Source: an uncultured Modestobacter sp.
GTDB taxonomy: Bacteria; Actinomycetota; Actinomycetes; Mycobacteriales; Geodermatophilaceae
Direction of reading: 5' to 3'
DNA: 64,000 bases
Assembly: GCF_947486615.1 (NCBI RefSeq)
Contig: NZ_CANKUD010000001.1
Span: forward strand, 186,001-250,000
The position numbers were made by a program, and so were the translations under genes. Under the pieces are notes generated by a model. It had not been told where the DNA came from. It made no database searches and saw only the letters and a list, made by a program, of their open reading frames with translations. Positions 1 to 8,584 of the stretch are shown piece by piece. The first letter of the stretch is position 1; every line of letters starts with the position of its first letter.

Positions 1-835
1 GGTCGGTGTAGGGGCTGCTCAGCGCGGCGGTGTGCGAGCCGAACGCGCCGTCGCAGAACAGGTCACCGCCGGCGCCGGCCAGGCCGAGCTCCGCGACGAC
101 GTCCAGACCGCCGCGCTCGAACAGCTCGCCCCAGTAGCCGAGCACACGCGGCCCGGGCTGCTCGGCGGCCAGCTGCAGCAGCCCGGCGAGGTCGTCGGCG
201 CCGGAGACCTCGGGCCCGGCCATCTCGTGCACCGTGCCGATGCCCAGCGCCGCGGCGGCGTCGAGCGTGGCGCGCTGGGCGGTGCGCCGCTGCGCCGGGT
301 CGACCGAGCCGTAGGCGAGCACCCGGGCGGCGTGGTGCGCGTCCAGCCGCAGCCGGCCGTCGGCGGAGAAGCCGGGCAGCCCGGTCACCTCCGGCAGGCG
401 GTCCAGCAGGGCGGTGGAGACCGTGGCCGAGTGGACGTCGATCCGGGCCAGGTACGCCGGCCGGTCCCCCACGACGACGTCCAGGTCGTGCCGGGTCAGG
501 CCGCGCCCCTCCGGCCAGGCCGTCTCGTCCCAGCCGGTGCCCAGCAGCACGCCGGTCGGTGCGGCCGCGGCGTGCTCGGCGACCCGGGCCAGCGCCGACC
601 GCAGGCTGTCGGCGCCGGCGAGGTCCAGGCCGGTGAGCGCCAGCCCGGTGGCGGTGGCGTGCACGTGGGCGTCGACGAACGCCGGGGTGAGCAGTGCTCC
701 CCCACCGTCGAGCACCCGCCCGGACGACGGGGCGTCAGCGGCCGGCCCCAGCCAGGCGATCCGGTCGGCGACCACGTGCACCGCCTGCCCGGGCCGGTCA
801 CCGATCGTCACGTCCCGCACGAGCAGGTCGGTCAC
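1..835 (-). CDS. Amidohydrolase family protein (YtcJ-like), 3' part missing
   Basis: The reading frame starts with GTG at 835 and runs off the left edge, leaving about 278 residues. An early G-(A)LLTPAFVDAHVHA segment carries the metal-binding HxH typical of the amidohydrolase superfamily, and later HSATVS and TVHEMAGPE segments fit the amidohydrolase_3/YtcJ group. Members are metal-dependent hydrolases acting on C-N bonds; the substrate cannot be read from sequence. The start codon overlaps the stop of the upstream dehydrogenase gene (GTGA), so the two are translationally coupled. The link to lysine/beta-lysine breakdown is inferred from the two neighbours only. Confidence 0.8.
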   Translation of the reverse strand, partial: MTDLLVRDVTIGDRPGQAVHVVADRIAWLGPAADAPSSGRVLDGGGALLTPAFVDAHVHATATGLALTGLDLAGADSLRSALARVAEHAAAAPTGVLLGTGWDETAWPEGRGLTRHDLDVVVGDRPAYLARIDVHSATVSTALLDRLPEVTGLPGFSADGRLRLDAHHAARVLAYGSVDPAQRRTAQRATLDAAAALGIGTVHEMAGPEVSGADDLAGLLQLAAEQPGPRVLGYWGELFERGGLDVVAELGLAGAGGDLFCDGAFGSHTAALSSPYTD

Positions 836-1869
836 GAGGTGTGCACCCGTGGCTCGATCAGGGCCCGCACGCCCGGCGAGCGCCGGTACAGGTCCATCGC
901 CAGGGCCGCGTGCCCCGGCGTGTAGCCGTTGCCCACCAGCATCGTCACGTCCGCCGCCATCCCCTCAGCTCCCAGGGCCGCCGCCGAGAACGACGTGGCC
1001 ATGGAGAAGAAGACCACGGTGCCGCCGTCGGCTGTCGCGAGGACCGCCCCGTGCTCGGCACCGGGGACGTCGACGCAGACCACGGTGACGTCGACCGGGT
1101 GGCCGACGGCCGCGGCGACGGCCAGCGGGTCGGTCGCGTCGGCCACCACCACCTCGTCGGCGAGCCCGGCGGCGCGCAGCGCGGTGGCCTCCCGCTCGTC
1201 CCGGACGACGCCGACCAGCCGGCCGGCGCGGGCGTCGCGCGCGGCGGCCAGGCTCAGCGACCCGGACTTCCCGGCCGCCCCCAGGACGGCGACCGAGGGG
1301 CGGTGGCCGGACCGGTGCACGACCCGCTCGGTGGCCGCCGGCGCCCCGCACACGTCCAGTACGGCGAGGGCGATCTCCTGGGGCAGGTCGTCGGGCAGCA
1401 CCGCGGCGATCGAGCGGGCGAAGAGCACGGCGGTGCCGGCGGTGGGCACCTGCTCGCTGCGACCGTCCCAGTGCGCCAGGCCGTCGGTGACCCGCAGCGG
1501 GGTGAGGGTGAGCGAGACCAGGGTGGCCACCCGCTGACCGGGCTCCAGGCCCAGCGGGGAGTCGTCGCCCACCTCGTCGACGACGCCGATGAGCATGCCG
1601 CCGGAGCCGGTGACCGGGTTGTGCATCTTGCCCCGGCTCTCGATGATCCCGAGCACCGCGGCCCGCACCGCCTCGCCGTCCCCGTCGTGCTGCTCGGCCA
1701 GCTGGCGGTAGGAGGCGGCGTCGAGGTTGACCCGGCGCACGGCGATGCGCACCTCGTCGGGTCCGATCCGGGGGTCGGGGTCCAGCCGGTGGGCGGCCTG
1801 GGGCAGCACCCCGGCCGGTTCGAGCACCCGGTGCACCCCGAGGCTGCGGTGCAGTGCGCTGATCGCCAC
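832..1869 (-). CDS. kdd: L-erythro-3,5-diaminohexanoate dehydrogenase
   Basis: The 345-residue product matches Kdd, which oxidatively deaminates L-erythro-3,5-diaminohexanoate to 3-keto-5-aminohexanoate with NAD(P)+ in lysine fermentation (EC 1.4.1.11). Family-typical stretches are SRGKMHNPVTGSGGM near residue 80 and a Rossmann segment SVAVLGAAGKSG near 205. The GTG start at 1869 has an AAGGGA ribosome site six bases upstream. The kamA-like gene is divergent, and the amidohydrolase gene follows with a 4-nt overlap. The 5,6-aminomutase (kamDE), the beta-keto cleavage enzyme and the ammonia lyase are not in this window. The product assignment rests on remembered family sequence. Confidence 0.85.
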   Translation of the reverse strand: MAISALHRSLGVHRVLEPAGVLPQAAHRLDPDPRIGPDEVRIAVRRVNLDAASYRQLAEQHDGDGEAVRAAVLGIIESRGKMHNPVTGSGGMLIGVVDEVGDDSPLGLEPGQRVATLVSLTLTPLRVTDGLAHWDGRSEQVPTAGTAVLFARSIAAVLPDDLPQEIALAVLDVCGAPAATERVVHRSGHRPSVAVLGAAGKSGSLSLAAARDARAGRLVGVVRDEREATALRAAGLADEVVVADATDPLAVAAAVGHPVDVTVVCVDVPGAEHGAVLATADGGTVVFFSMATSFSAAALGAEGMAADVTMLVGNGYTPGHAALAMDLYRRSPGVRALIEPRVHTS

Positions 1870-1905
1870 CGTCGTCCCTTCGTCATCTCCGGCTCGACAC
1901 CGGAG

Positions 1906-1911
1906 AACCTA
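1906..1911 (-). promoter_or_regulatory. Probable -10 box of kdd
   Basis: On the minus strand these bases read TAGGTT, a good actinobacterial -10 hexamer, 36 nt before the kdd start codon. No convincing -35 box is seen 17 nt further upstream. Confidence 0.4.
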
Positions 1912-1945
1912 GCGTGATGTCGGCCACGAGCCGTAGTTCTTCCCG

Positions 1946-1951
1946 TAGGGT
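1946..1951 (+). promoter_or_regulatory. Probable -10 box of the kamA-like gene
   Basis: TAGGGT on the plus strand, followed by AGGAG at 1983-1987 and a GTG start at 1994. It sits back to back with the kdd promoter in the 124-nt divergent intergenic region. Confidence 0.35.
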
Positions 1952-1993
1952 CGCCGTGTCGAGGCCCGACGTCCCGGTCGCACAGGAGTGCCA

Positions 1994-3358
1994 GTGCTGG
2001 AGCAGCCCTACGAGTACACCGCCCGCGAGCTCGTCGAGCCCGACTGGCGCCGGCTCCCCGGCTTCGCCGGCGTCACCGAGGAGCAGTGGCGCAGCGCGCA
2101 GTGGCAGCGGGTGAACTGCGTGAAGAACGTGCGCCAGCTGCGCGGCGTGTACGGCGACCTGCTCGACGAGGCGTTCTACGCCGACCTCGAGGCCGACCAG
2201 ACCGGCGCCGCGACGATGTCGCTGCTGCTGCCGCCGCAGATGCTCAACACCATGGTGCCCACCGGGCTGCCGACGACCGCCGCCATGCTGGCCGACCCGG
2301 TGCGCCGCTACATGCTCCCGGTCGCCTCCGACCGGCTCGCCGGCGACGACGCGAGCCACCCCCACGCCGCCCGCGACTCGCTGCACGAGCACGAGATGTG
2401 GGCGGTCGAGGGGCTGACCCACCGCTACCCGACCAAGGTGCTGGCCGAGCTGCTGTCGACCTGCCCGCAGTACTGCGGCCACTGCACCCGGATGGACCTG
2501 GTGGGCAACTCGACCCCCGCCGTCCCGAAGCTCAAGTTCGAGCTCAAGCCGGTCGACCGGCAGGGCGCGATGCTGCAGTACCTGCGCGACACCCCCGGCG
2601 TCCGGGACGTCGTCGTCTCCGGCGGCGACGTGGCCAACCTGCCGTTCAAGAACCTGGAGGCGTTCGTCGCCGGGCTGCTGGAGATCGACTCGGTCCGGGA
2701 CATCCGGCTGGCGTCGAAGGCGCTGATGGGCCTGCCGCAGCACTGGCTGCAGGCCGAGGTGCTCGACGGCATGGGCCGGCTGGCCGAGACCGCCCGGGCC
2801 CGCGGCGTCTCGCTCGCTGTGCACACCCACGTCAACGCCGCCCAGTCGGTGACCCCACTGGTGGCCGAGGCAGCCCGGGCCCTGCTGGGCGCCGGGGTGC
2901 GGGACGTGCGCAACCAGGGTGTGCTGCTCGAGGGGGTCAACGCCACCGCCGGCCAGCTGCTGGACCTCTGCTTCGCGCTGCTCGACGGCGCCTCGATCAC
3001 GCCCTACTACTTCTACATGTGCGACATGATCCCCAGCGCCGAGCACTGGCGGGTCTCGCTGTCCACCGCCCAGACGCTGCAGCACGACGTGATGGGCTAC
3101 CTGCCCGGCTTCGCCACCCCGCGGATCGTCTGCGACGTGCCCTACGTCGGCAAGCGCTGGGTGCACCAGGTCGCCGAGTACGACCGTGACCTCGGCATCT
3201 CGTACTGGACGAAGAACTACCGCACCGGCATCGAGCGCACCGACGAGGCGGCGCTGGACCGCCGGCACACCTATTACGACCCGATCCACACCCTCGGGCC
3301 CGAGGGCCGCGCCTGGTGGGCAGCCCACCGTAGTTCCACCCTGACCCCGGTCGGCTGA
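1994..3358 (+). CDS. kamA: KamA-family radical SAM protein (lysine 2,3-aminomutase-like)
   Basis: The product resembles lysine 2,3-aminomutase, which converts L-lysine to L-beta-lysine using a [4Fe-4S] cluster, S-adenosylmethionine and PLP. The cluster motif is visible as STCPQYCGHCTR (CxxxCxxC, about residue 155). The classical PLP-lysine motif PGGGGK is absent; CDVPYVGKRW near residue 395 lies at the expected place and its lysine may do that job. GTG at 1994 is preferred because AGGAG (1983-1987) is six bases upstream; a GTG at 1988 abuts that ribosome site. Divergence from kdd supports a role in lysine to beta-lysine conversion. Substrate may differ from classical KamA. Confidence 0.8.
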   Translation: MLEQPYEYTARELVEPDWRRLPGFAGVTEEQWRSAQWQRVNCVKNVRQLRGVYGDLLDEAFYADLEADQTGAATMSLLLPPQMLNTMVPTGLPTTAAMLADPVRRYMLPVASDRLAGDDASHPHAARDSLHEHEMWAVEGLTHRYPTKVLAELLSTCPQYCGHCTRMDLVGNSTPAVPKLKFELKPVDRQGAMLQYLRDTPGVRDVVVSGGDVANLPFKNLEAFVAGLLEIDSVRDIRLASKALMGLPQHWLQAEVLDGMGRLAETARARGVSLAVHTHVNAAQSVTPLVAEAARALLGAGVRDVRNQGVLLEGVNATAGQLLDLCFALLDGASITPYYFYMCDMIPSAEHWRVSLSTAQTLQHDVMGYLPGFATPRIVCDVPYVGKRWVHQVAEYDRDLGISYWTKNYRTGIERTDEAALDRRHTYYDPIHTLGPEGRAWWAAHRSSTLTPVG

Positions 3359-3363
3359 CGGAG

Positions 3364-3394
3364 GACCCCGCTGCCCGGCCCCGGCAACGGGGTC
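3364..3394 (+). terminator. Possible terminator hairpin after kamA-like gene
   Basis: GACCCCG at 3364-3370 pairs with CGGGGTC at 3388-3394 around a GC-rich loop, six bases after the stop codon. No T tract follows, as is common in actinobacteria. Confidence 0.4.
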
Positions 3395-3439
3395 AGGGGT
3401 GGGGTTTCCGGGGTCGCGGACGGCGGTAGCTCCCTCGGG

Positions 3440-3952
3440 GTGGAACTGCTGTGCACGGACCGGCTGCGGCTGCGCGGCTGGACGACGTCCGGCGCCGACC
3501 TCGCGCGACTGGCCGACCTGTACAGCCGCGACGAGGTGACCCGCTGGCTCGGCGGCGGGCCGACGGTGCCCCCGGCGGAGCTGGTCGAGCGGTGGCGGCT
3601 GGTGCACCAGCTCAACCCGGTGCACGGCTGCTGGGCGATCGACCCACCGGACGGCGGCCTGCCGGCCGGCACGGTGCTGCTGAAGCCGCTGCCGCAGGGG
3701 GTCGGTGAGGTGGAGGTCGGCTGGCACCTGCACCCGGACAGCTGGGGCCGCGGCTACGCCACCGAGGCGGCCCGGGCGGTGGTCGACCGGGCCTTCGACG
3801 CGGGGCTGCTGGAGGTCTACGCCGTCGTCCGGCCGGGCAACGAGGCCTCCCTCGGGGTGTGCCGGAAGCTCGGCATGCAGCCGCTGGGCCGCACCACCCG
3901 CTGGTACGACACCGAGCTGGAGGCCTTCCGGCTCGAGTCGCCGGCGGTCTGA
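3440..3952 (+). CDS. GNAT family N-acetyltransferase (RimJ/RimL type)
   Basis: This 170-residue protein has the LCTDRLRLRGW opening and the WHLHPDSWGRGYATEAARAV segment (residues ~94-113) containing the acetyl-CoA binding Q/RxxGxG/A loop, followed by NEASLGVCRKLGM. Members transfer an acetyl group to amines such as protein N-termini or antibiotics; the acceptor is unknown. The GTG start has no strong ribosome site. The ribosome site of the next gene overlaps this gene's stop, so the two probably share a transcript. Confidence 0.8.
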   Translation: MELLCTDRLRLRGWTTSGADLARLADLYSRDEVTRWLGGGPTVPPAELVERWRLVHQLNPVHGCWAIDPPDGGLPAGTVLLKPLPQGVGEVEVGWHLHPDSWGRGYATEAARAVVDRAFDAGLLEVYAVVRPGNEASLGVCRKLGMQPLGRTTRWYDTELEAFRLESPAV

Positions 3953-3963
3953 GGGAGCGCGCG

Positions 3964-5388
3964 ATGGACTGGTTCGCCGACCCGGGCGCGTGGGAGGGAC
4001 GGCTGGTGCTCACCCGCGGGGTGGCGCTGGTCTACGTGATCGCGTTCGTCGCGGCGCTGCGGCAGGGGCCGGCGCTGCTCGGCTCCGCCGGGCTCACCCC
4101 GGTGCCCCGGTACCTGCAGTGGGCGTCCTGGCGGAAGGCCCCGAGCCTGTTCCACCTGCACTGGTCCGACCGGTTCTTCGCCGGCTGCTGCTGGACCGGC
4201 ATCGCGCTCTCCGTCGCCGCGCTGGTCGGGCTGGCCGACCGGTTGCCGCTGGCCGGCTGGATGGCGCTGTGGCTGGTGCTCTGGGCGCTGTACCTGTCGA
4301 TCGTGAACGTCGGCCAGATCTGGTACGGCTTCGGCTGGGAGTCGCTGCTGCTGGAGGTCGGCTTCCTGGTGGTCTTCCTCGGCCCGGCGCACGTCGCCCC
4401 GCCCACCCTGGGCATGTGGCTGGTGCGCTGGCTGCTGTTCCGGCTGGAGTTCGGCGCCGGGCTGATCAAGATGCGCGGCGACCGGTGCTGGCGAGACCTG
4501 ACCTGCCTGGCCTACCACCACGAGACCCAGCCGATGCCCAACCCGCTGAGCTGGCGGTTCCACCGGCTCAGCCCGCGGCTGCACCGGGTGGAGACGCTGG
4601 CCAACCACGGCACCCAGCTGGTCGTCGTCTTCGGGCTGCTGCTGCCCCAGCCGATCGCCGGGGTCGCCGCCGCCGTCATGGTGGTCACCCAGGGGTACCT
4701 GCTGGTCAGCGGCAACTTCGCCTGGCTGAACGCGCTCACCCTGGTGCTCGGGCTCTCGCTGCTCGACGGCCGCTGGCTGGCCGCGGTGCTCCCCGACCGG
4801 CCGGCCGAGCTCGCCGCGCCGACCTGGCACGCCGTCGTGGTCGTCGTCCTGGCCGTGCTGGTCGCGGTGCTGAGCGTCGCGCCGGTGCGCAACCTGCTGT
4901 CGTCGTCGCAGCGGATGAACTCCAGCTTCGACCCGCTGCGGCTGGTCAACAGCTACGGCGCCTTCGGCTCGGTCACCAAGGTGCGGCGTGAGCTGGTGGT
5001 CGAGGCGACCGACACCCTCGGCCCGGACGCGGGATGGCGGGAGTACGAGTTCCGCGGCAAGCCCGGGGACGTGCACCGCCGCCCGCCGCAGTGGGCGCCC
5101 TACCACCTGCGGCTGGACTGGCTGATGTGGTTCGCCGCCCTCTCCCCCGCCTACGGCCGGTCCTGGCTGGTGCCGTTCCTGGGCAAGCTGCTGGACGCCG
5201 ACCCCGCCACGCTGCGGCTGCTGCGCTCGGCGCCGTTCGGCGCGCAGCGGCCGGCCGCCGTCCGGGTGCTGGTGTACCGCTACCGGTTCACCACCCGGGC
5301 CGAGCGGCGGGAGACCGGCGCGTGGTGGCACCGGACGTACGAGCGTGAGCTGGTGGCCCCGGTGACGGCTGACGACCTGGCGCGCTGA
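3964..5388 (+). CDS. Lipase maturation factor family membrane protein
   Basis: The 474-residue product looks like the lipase maturation factor family (DUF1222, LMF1-like). It has an N-terminal membrane segment, a GLTPVPRYL loop, the APSLFHLHWSDRFF segment, and the conserved stretch around LEFGAGLIKMRGDRCWRDL (residues ~161-180) followed by YHHETQPMPNPLSW. Several hydrophobic helices run to about residue 320, then a soluble tail. In animals LMF1 helps fold lipases in the ER; the bacterial role is unknown. ATG at 3964 is chosen for the GAGGGAG ribosome site at 3951-3957, which overlaps the upstream stop. Confidence 0.8.
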   Translation: MDWFADPGAWEGRLVLTRGVALVYVIAFVAALRQGPALLGSAGLTPVPRYLQWASWRKAPSLFHLHWSDRFFAGCCWTGIALSVAALVGLADRLPLAGWMALWLVLWALYLSIVNVGQIWYGFGWESLLLEVGFLVVFLGPAHVAPPTLGMWLVRWLLFRLEFGAGLIKMRGDRCWRDLTCLAYHHETQPMPNPLSWRFHRLSPRLHRVETLANHGTQLVVVFGLLLPQPIAGVAAAVMVVTQGYLLVSGNFAWLNALTLVLGLSLLDGRWLAAVLPDRPAELAAPTWHAVVVVVLAVLVAVLSVAPVRNLLSSSQRMNSSFDPLRLVNSYGAFGSVTKVRRELVVEATDTLGPDAGWREYEFRGKPGDVHRRPPQWAPYHLRLDWLMWFAALSPAYGRSWLVPFLGKLLDADPATLRLLRSAPFGAQRPAAVRVLVYRYRFTTRAERRETGAWWHRTYERELVAPVTADDLAR

Positions 5389-5394
5389 GGACGG

Positions 5395-6261
5395 TCAGCG
5401 GCGGGCGCGGGCCAGCAGCTGCTTGATCCGGGCCAGCGGGTGCGGCGCCTTGACCTTGGTGCGGTTGCCGGCGGCGTAGTCGGCGTCGATGGCGGCGGCC
5501 TGCTCGGGCGTCGGCGCGCTGCCGCCCAGGTGGGCCGGCTGCCACCAGCGGTCGTCTTCCCCGGCCGGCCGGTCGGGGTAGGTGCGCTGGGCCTCCTCCA
5601 GCAGCTCCACCATCGCCGTCCGGGTGCGGCGGAGCAGCGCCTGCGGCTTCTCCCCCGGCTGCGGAACGAGCGGCTCGCCGATGATCACCGTGACCGGCAC
5701 TCCCCGGCGCAGCACCACCTTGTGGCCCTTGGTGGCGATGCGGTGCCCGCCCCACACGGCCGCGGGCAGGATCGGCACCCCGGCCGCGACGGCCATCCGG
5801 GCGGCGCCGGCCTTGAGGTCCTTGACGGTGAACGAGCTGCTGATGGTCGCCTCGGGGAACACCCCGACCACGTGACCGCCCTCCAGCGCCCGGACGGCGG
5901 CGTCGAACGCGGCCGCGCCGGCCTTGCGGTCGACCGGGATGTGCTGCATGGCCCGCATGAACGGCCCGGCGAACCAGTGCCCGAACACCGACGCCTTCGC
6001 CATGAAGCGCACCAGCCGGTGCTGCGGCAGCGCCGCGAGCCCCAGGTAGGTGAAGTCGAAGAACGAGACGTGGTTGCTGCAGATGATCGCCCCGCCGGTG
6101 GCCGGAACGTGCTCCTGCCCGCGGACGTCGAAGCGGAAGCCGAACAGCCGGAAGACGACCAGGGCCAGCCGGATGATCACGCGATACGGACGGTCACGCG
6201 GATCGGGGCGGGACCCGAACAGGTCGCGGCGGGCGACGTCGCCCCAGCTGGCGGTGTACAT
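5395..6261 (-). CDS. 1-acyl-sn-glycerol-3-phosphate acyltransferase-like protein
   Basis: The 288-residue protein is a lysophospholipid acyltransferase of the PlsC type, acylating a glycerophosphate at the membrane. The catalytic HX4D motif is seen as NHVSFFDF (about residue 70). The glycerol-phosphate binding motif appears as VFPEATIS (about residue 144), with Ala where FPEGT is usual. An amphipathic N-terminal segment RVIIRLALVVFRLFGF could anchor it. It is convergent with the lipase maturation factor gene, with only six bases between the stops, so a shared terminator must lie within coding sequence. Its exact acyl acceptor is not determinable. Confidence 0.85.
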   Translation of the reverse strand: MYTASWGDVARRDLFGSRPDPRDRPYRVIIRLALVVFRLFGFRFDVRGQEHVPATGGAIICSNHVSFFDFTYLGLAALPQHRLVRFMAKASVFGHWFAGPFMRAMQHIPVDRKAGAAAFDAAVRALEGGHVVGVFPEATISSSFTVKDLKAGAARMAVAAGVPILPAAVWGGHRIATKGHKVVLRRGVPVTVIIGEPLVPQPGEKPQALLRRTRTAMVELLEEAQRTYPDRPAGEDDRWWQPAHLGGSAPTPEQAAAIDADYAAGNRTKVKAPHPLARIKQLLARARR

Positions 6262-6311
6262 GGGCGGACCCTAACCAACGGTGCTGAGAGCGACGCTCCG
6301 GTGTCCGTGGC

Positions 6312-7475
6312 TCAGTCGCCGTGGGTCGCTGCCACCGCGGCGCGCACGACCGCGGCCAGGTCACCGGTCTCCCCGGCGACCGCGCGCTGCAGCGTCGCTC
6401 CGCTCCCCCGGCGCGCCAGCTCGGCCAGCCCGGCGGTGACCCGCTCGAGGTCACCGGCGTCGGCCAGCGCAGGCCGGACGTGCTCCACCAGTGCCCGCAC
6501 CACCTGGGGAGCCGGGGCCGGGCGCCCGGTGCGCGGGTCGACCAGGTCACCGGTGAGGCCGGAGCGGCCGGCCCGCCAGCCGGCCACCCGGACCAGCTCG
6601 GCGCGCACCGCCGGCGCCGGCACCCCGGCCCGCCAGTCCCGCGCGGCGGTCTCCACCAGGGCCCGGACCAGGCCGGCCAGCACCACGGCGTCGTCCACCC
6701 GGAGGGCGACGTCGGAGACCCGCACCTCCACCGTCGGCCAGGTCGCCGACAGGCGGGCGTCGAAGTAGACCATCCCCTCGTCCAGGACGGTGCCCGTGCC
6801 GACGAGGTCGTCGACCAGGCGGTGGTAGGCGGCCGGCGTCCCGAAGACGTCGTTCGGCCCGGCGGAGGGCCAGCGGTTCCACACCTGGGAGCGGAAGCTG
6901 GCGTAGCCGGTGTCCCGGCCGTCCCAGAACGGTGAGTTGGCGGTCAGCGCGGTGAGCACCGGGAGCCAGACGCGCACCCGGTCCAGGACGGCGACCCCCT
7001 CCTCGTCGTCGGCGACCGAGACGTGCACGTGGCAGCCGCAGGTGAGCACCTCGGCCGCGGTCAGCCCGAACGCCGCGACCATCTGCTCGTAGCGCCGTCC
7101 GTCGGTGGGGACCGGCTCGACCGGCACCGGCGAGCTGGCCAGGGCCGCGACCCGGGCGCCCAGCGTCGCCGCGGCGGCGTCGGCGCGGGACCGCCAGTGC
7201 CGGAGCTCGGCGGCGACCTCGGCGAGGGTGGTGCAGACCCGGGTGCCCAGCTCGATCTGCTGCTGTTTCAGCTCGGGCACCAGGCGTGGACCCGCGGGCG
7301 CTCCCCCGGCGTCGGTGCCGGGCGCCGTGCCGGACTGCTCGGCCCGGTCATGCTCGGCGACCGTCTCTCCCTCACCTCGCCGCGCGGCGACCTCCAGGGC
7401 CTCGGGGCCCAGCGGTACCGGTACGCCGTCCGGGTCGACGACCAGCAGTTCTTCTTCGACCCCGACGGTGCGCAT
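6312..7475 (-). CDS. Carboxylate-amine ligase, YbdK/GCS2 family
   Basis: The 387-residue protein begins MRTVGVEEELLVVDP, the standard opening of the glutamate-cysteine ligase family 2 (YbdK) fold. It contains CGCHVHVSVAD (about residue 135) and SPFWDGRDTGYASFRSQVW (about residue 170), both conserved. These enzymes ligate the gamma-carboxylate of glutamate to an amine using ATP; since this lineage uses mycothiol, a glutathione role is unlikely and the substrate is open. ATG at 7475 gives the canonical start. No strong Shine-Dalgarno is visible. A 193-nt gap separates it from the divergent gene at 7669. Confidence 0.85.
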   Translation of the reverse strand: MRTVGVEEELLVVDPDGVPVPLGPEALEVAARRGEGETVAEHDRAEQSGTAPGTDAGGAPAGPRLVPELKQQQIELGTRVCTTLAEVAAELRHWRSRADAAAATLGARVAALASSPVPVEPVPTDGRRYEQMVAAFGLTAAEVLTCGCHVHVSVADDEEGVAVLDRVRVWLPVLTALTANSPFWDGRDTGYASFRSQVWNRWPSAGPNDVFGTPAAYHRLVDDLVGTGTVLDEGMVYFDARLSATWPTVEVRVSDVALRVDDAVVLAGLVRALVETAARDWRAGVPAPAVRAELVRVAGWRAGRSGLTGDLVDPRTGRPAPAPQVVRALVEHVRPALADAGDLERVTAGLAELARRGSGATLQRAVAGETGDLAAVVRAAVAATHGD

Positions 7476-7642
7476 CCCGTCATGATCAGCCGACCGGCGA
7501 CCGTGGCGCACTCCCGGGTCGACCGGATCACCCGATCTCGTCAGGAATGCGTGGCGCGGGGCGTTGGTCTGCATTGCTGGTGTCTTCCTGTGTCGTGAGG
7601 TCACCACTCTGGCGTGAGTCGACGAATTTGATGGTGCACATT

Positions 7643-7657
7643 GTTGGGGATAACGGT
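7643..7657. repeat. 15-bp intergenic motif, copy 1
   Basis: GTTGGGGATAACGGT lies 11 nt upstream of the start at 7669 and recurs exactly at 22897-22911, also intergenic. Seven of 15 bases are A/T, which makes chance recurrence in this GC-rich DNA unlikely. Confidence 0.5.
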
Positions 7658-7668
7658 AGTAATACGAC

Positions 7669-8514
7669 ATGAGAGGTGAGTGGCAGCCGCCGCTGCCGGA
7701 GATGCCGGCCCCACCGCCGGTCCGTGCCTGGGCGCGGTTGCGGCCGCCCCCGGGTTACGAGCCGCAGTGGCGGCGTCTGGTCGAGGCCGCGCTGGAACAA
7801 GGGCTCGGTCCCGATGCGCTGTCCGAGACCGGCCTCGACCCGTTGGCCGCGGCCCGGGACTGGAAGCCCGCCACCGTCGCTCTGTACAGCAAGGTGGCCC
7901 GGTACGGCGGGCTGGGCGTGGCGCAGCCCCGGACGCCAGAACCCGATCCACCGACGCTGGACCTGCGCGAGCTGACCCGGGTGCGCGGCGAGGCGCCGGA
8001 GCACCTCCGGTCCGTCGCCTGGTGCGCGATCGCCCTGGGCTGGCCAGGGACGGTGGGCCAGTTCCGCGCGCTCCGCCGTGACCAGGTGCACGCCACGACC
8101 CGGCGACTGCTGGTCAGCACCGAGGACGGCGAGTGGTCGGTGCCCGGCGCGCTGACCGCCTGGCACGCCTGGGAGTCGGTGCGCAACCGGTTCCCCGGGC
8201 TCGCCGCGAGTCCCTGGGTGCTGCCAGCGCTGCGCCGCGGCCCTGGCGTCCACTCCCACCTGGGCGGGCAGCTGTCCACCCAGGCCCTGCAGGTGACCTT
8301 CGCCAAGCACGCAGTGCGCACCGCGACCGCGATGCGCGCCATCGCGTCACCCACGCACCGGGCCGCGGTCGAGGAGTTGGCCGCGGACTACCTGACGTTG
8401 TCCTACGACTCCTACCGGCGCCTGGCGCTGGCCGCCGGCGCGCCTCCGGTCGGCCCGAGGGGCGCGGTGCGGGCGCTGCGCAGTGTCGGTCGGGCGGCCC
8501 GGGAGGCCGGCTGA
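7669..8514 (+). CDS. Unknown protein with weak resemblance to a tyrosine recombinase core
   Basis: I do not recognise a named family for this 281-residue protein. The N-terminal third is proline-rich and helical and could be a SAM-like core-binding domain. The segment SVAWCAIALGWPGTVGQFRA followed by LRRDQV (residues ~124-149) resembles the helix around the first catalytic arginine of phage integrases (TGLRxSELxxLRWSDV), but that arginine is missing, and the HxLR, H/W and nucleophilic Tyr boxes cannot be found. A catalytically dead recombinase relative is an inference. It lies immediately left of a repeat-bounded island. ATG at 7669 has no Shine-Dalgarno; ATG at 7699 is an alternative. Confidence 0.6.
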   Translation: MRGEWQPPLPEMPAPPPVRAWARLRPPPGYEPQWRRLVEAALEQGLGPDALSETGLDPLAAARDWKPATVALYSKVARYGGLGVAQPRTPEPDPPTLDLRELTRVRGEAPEHLRSVAWCAIALGWPGTVGQFRALRRDQVHATTRRLLVSTEDGEWSVPGALTAWHAWESVRNRFPGLAASPWVLPALRRGPGVHSHLGGQLSTQALQVTFAKHAVRTATAMRAIASPTHRAAVEELAADYLTLSYDSYRRLALAAGAPPVGPRGAVRALRSVGRAAREAG

Positions 8515-8534
8515 GCCCGGTCAGTGCCGAGCCC

Positions 8535-8554
8535 GGTCAGCGCTGGGGCGGGTC
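8535..8554. repeat. 20-bp direct repeat, left copy
   Basis: GGTCAGCGCTGGGGCGGGTC matches 10260-10279 at 19 of 20 positions in the same orientation. It lies nine bases outside the left inverted repeat. The GGTCAGCGCTGGGG core also recurs at 10276, and GGTCAGCGCTGGG occurs at the tatC stop (18080). Confidence 0.6.
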
Positions 8555-8563
8555 CGGGTGTGG

Positions 8564-8580
8564 GGAGGATCGGAACGGTT
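8564..8580. repeat. 17-bp inverted repeat, left arm
   Basis: GGAGGATCGGAACGGTT is the exact reverse complement of 10233-10249. No 5-bp target duplication is visible directly outside the two arms. Confidence 0.75.
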
Positions 8581-8584
8581 TCTT

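Noticed and set aside
1883-3733. A 616-codon open frame on the minus strand opposite the kamA-like gene
   Set aside because: It is a GC-driven shadow: residues are His/Arg/Gln/Val-rich with no domain, while the opposite strand encodes a clear radical SAM enzyme.
3817-5331. A 504-codon open frame opposite the lipase maturation factor gene
   Set aside because: Gln/Arg/Pro-rich, no motif, and opposite to a membrane protein gene with good codon use.
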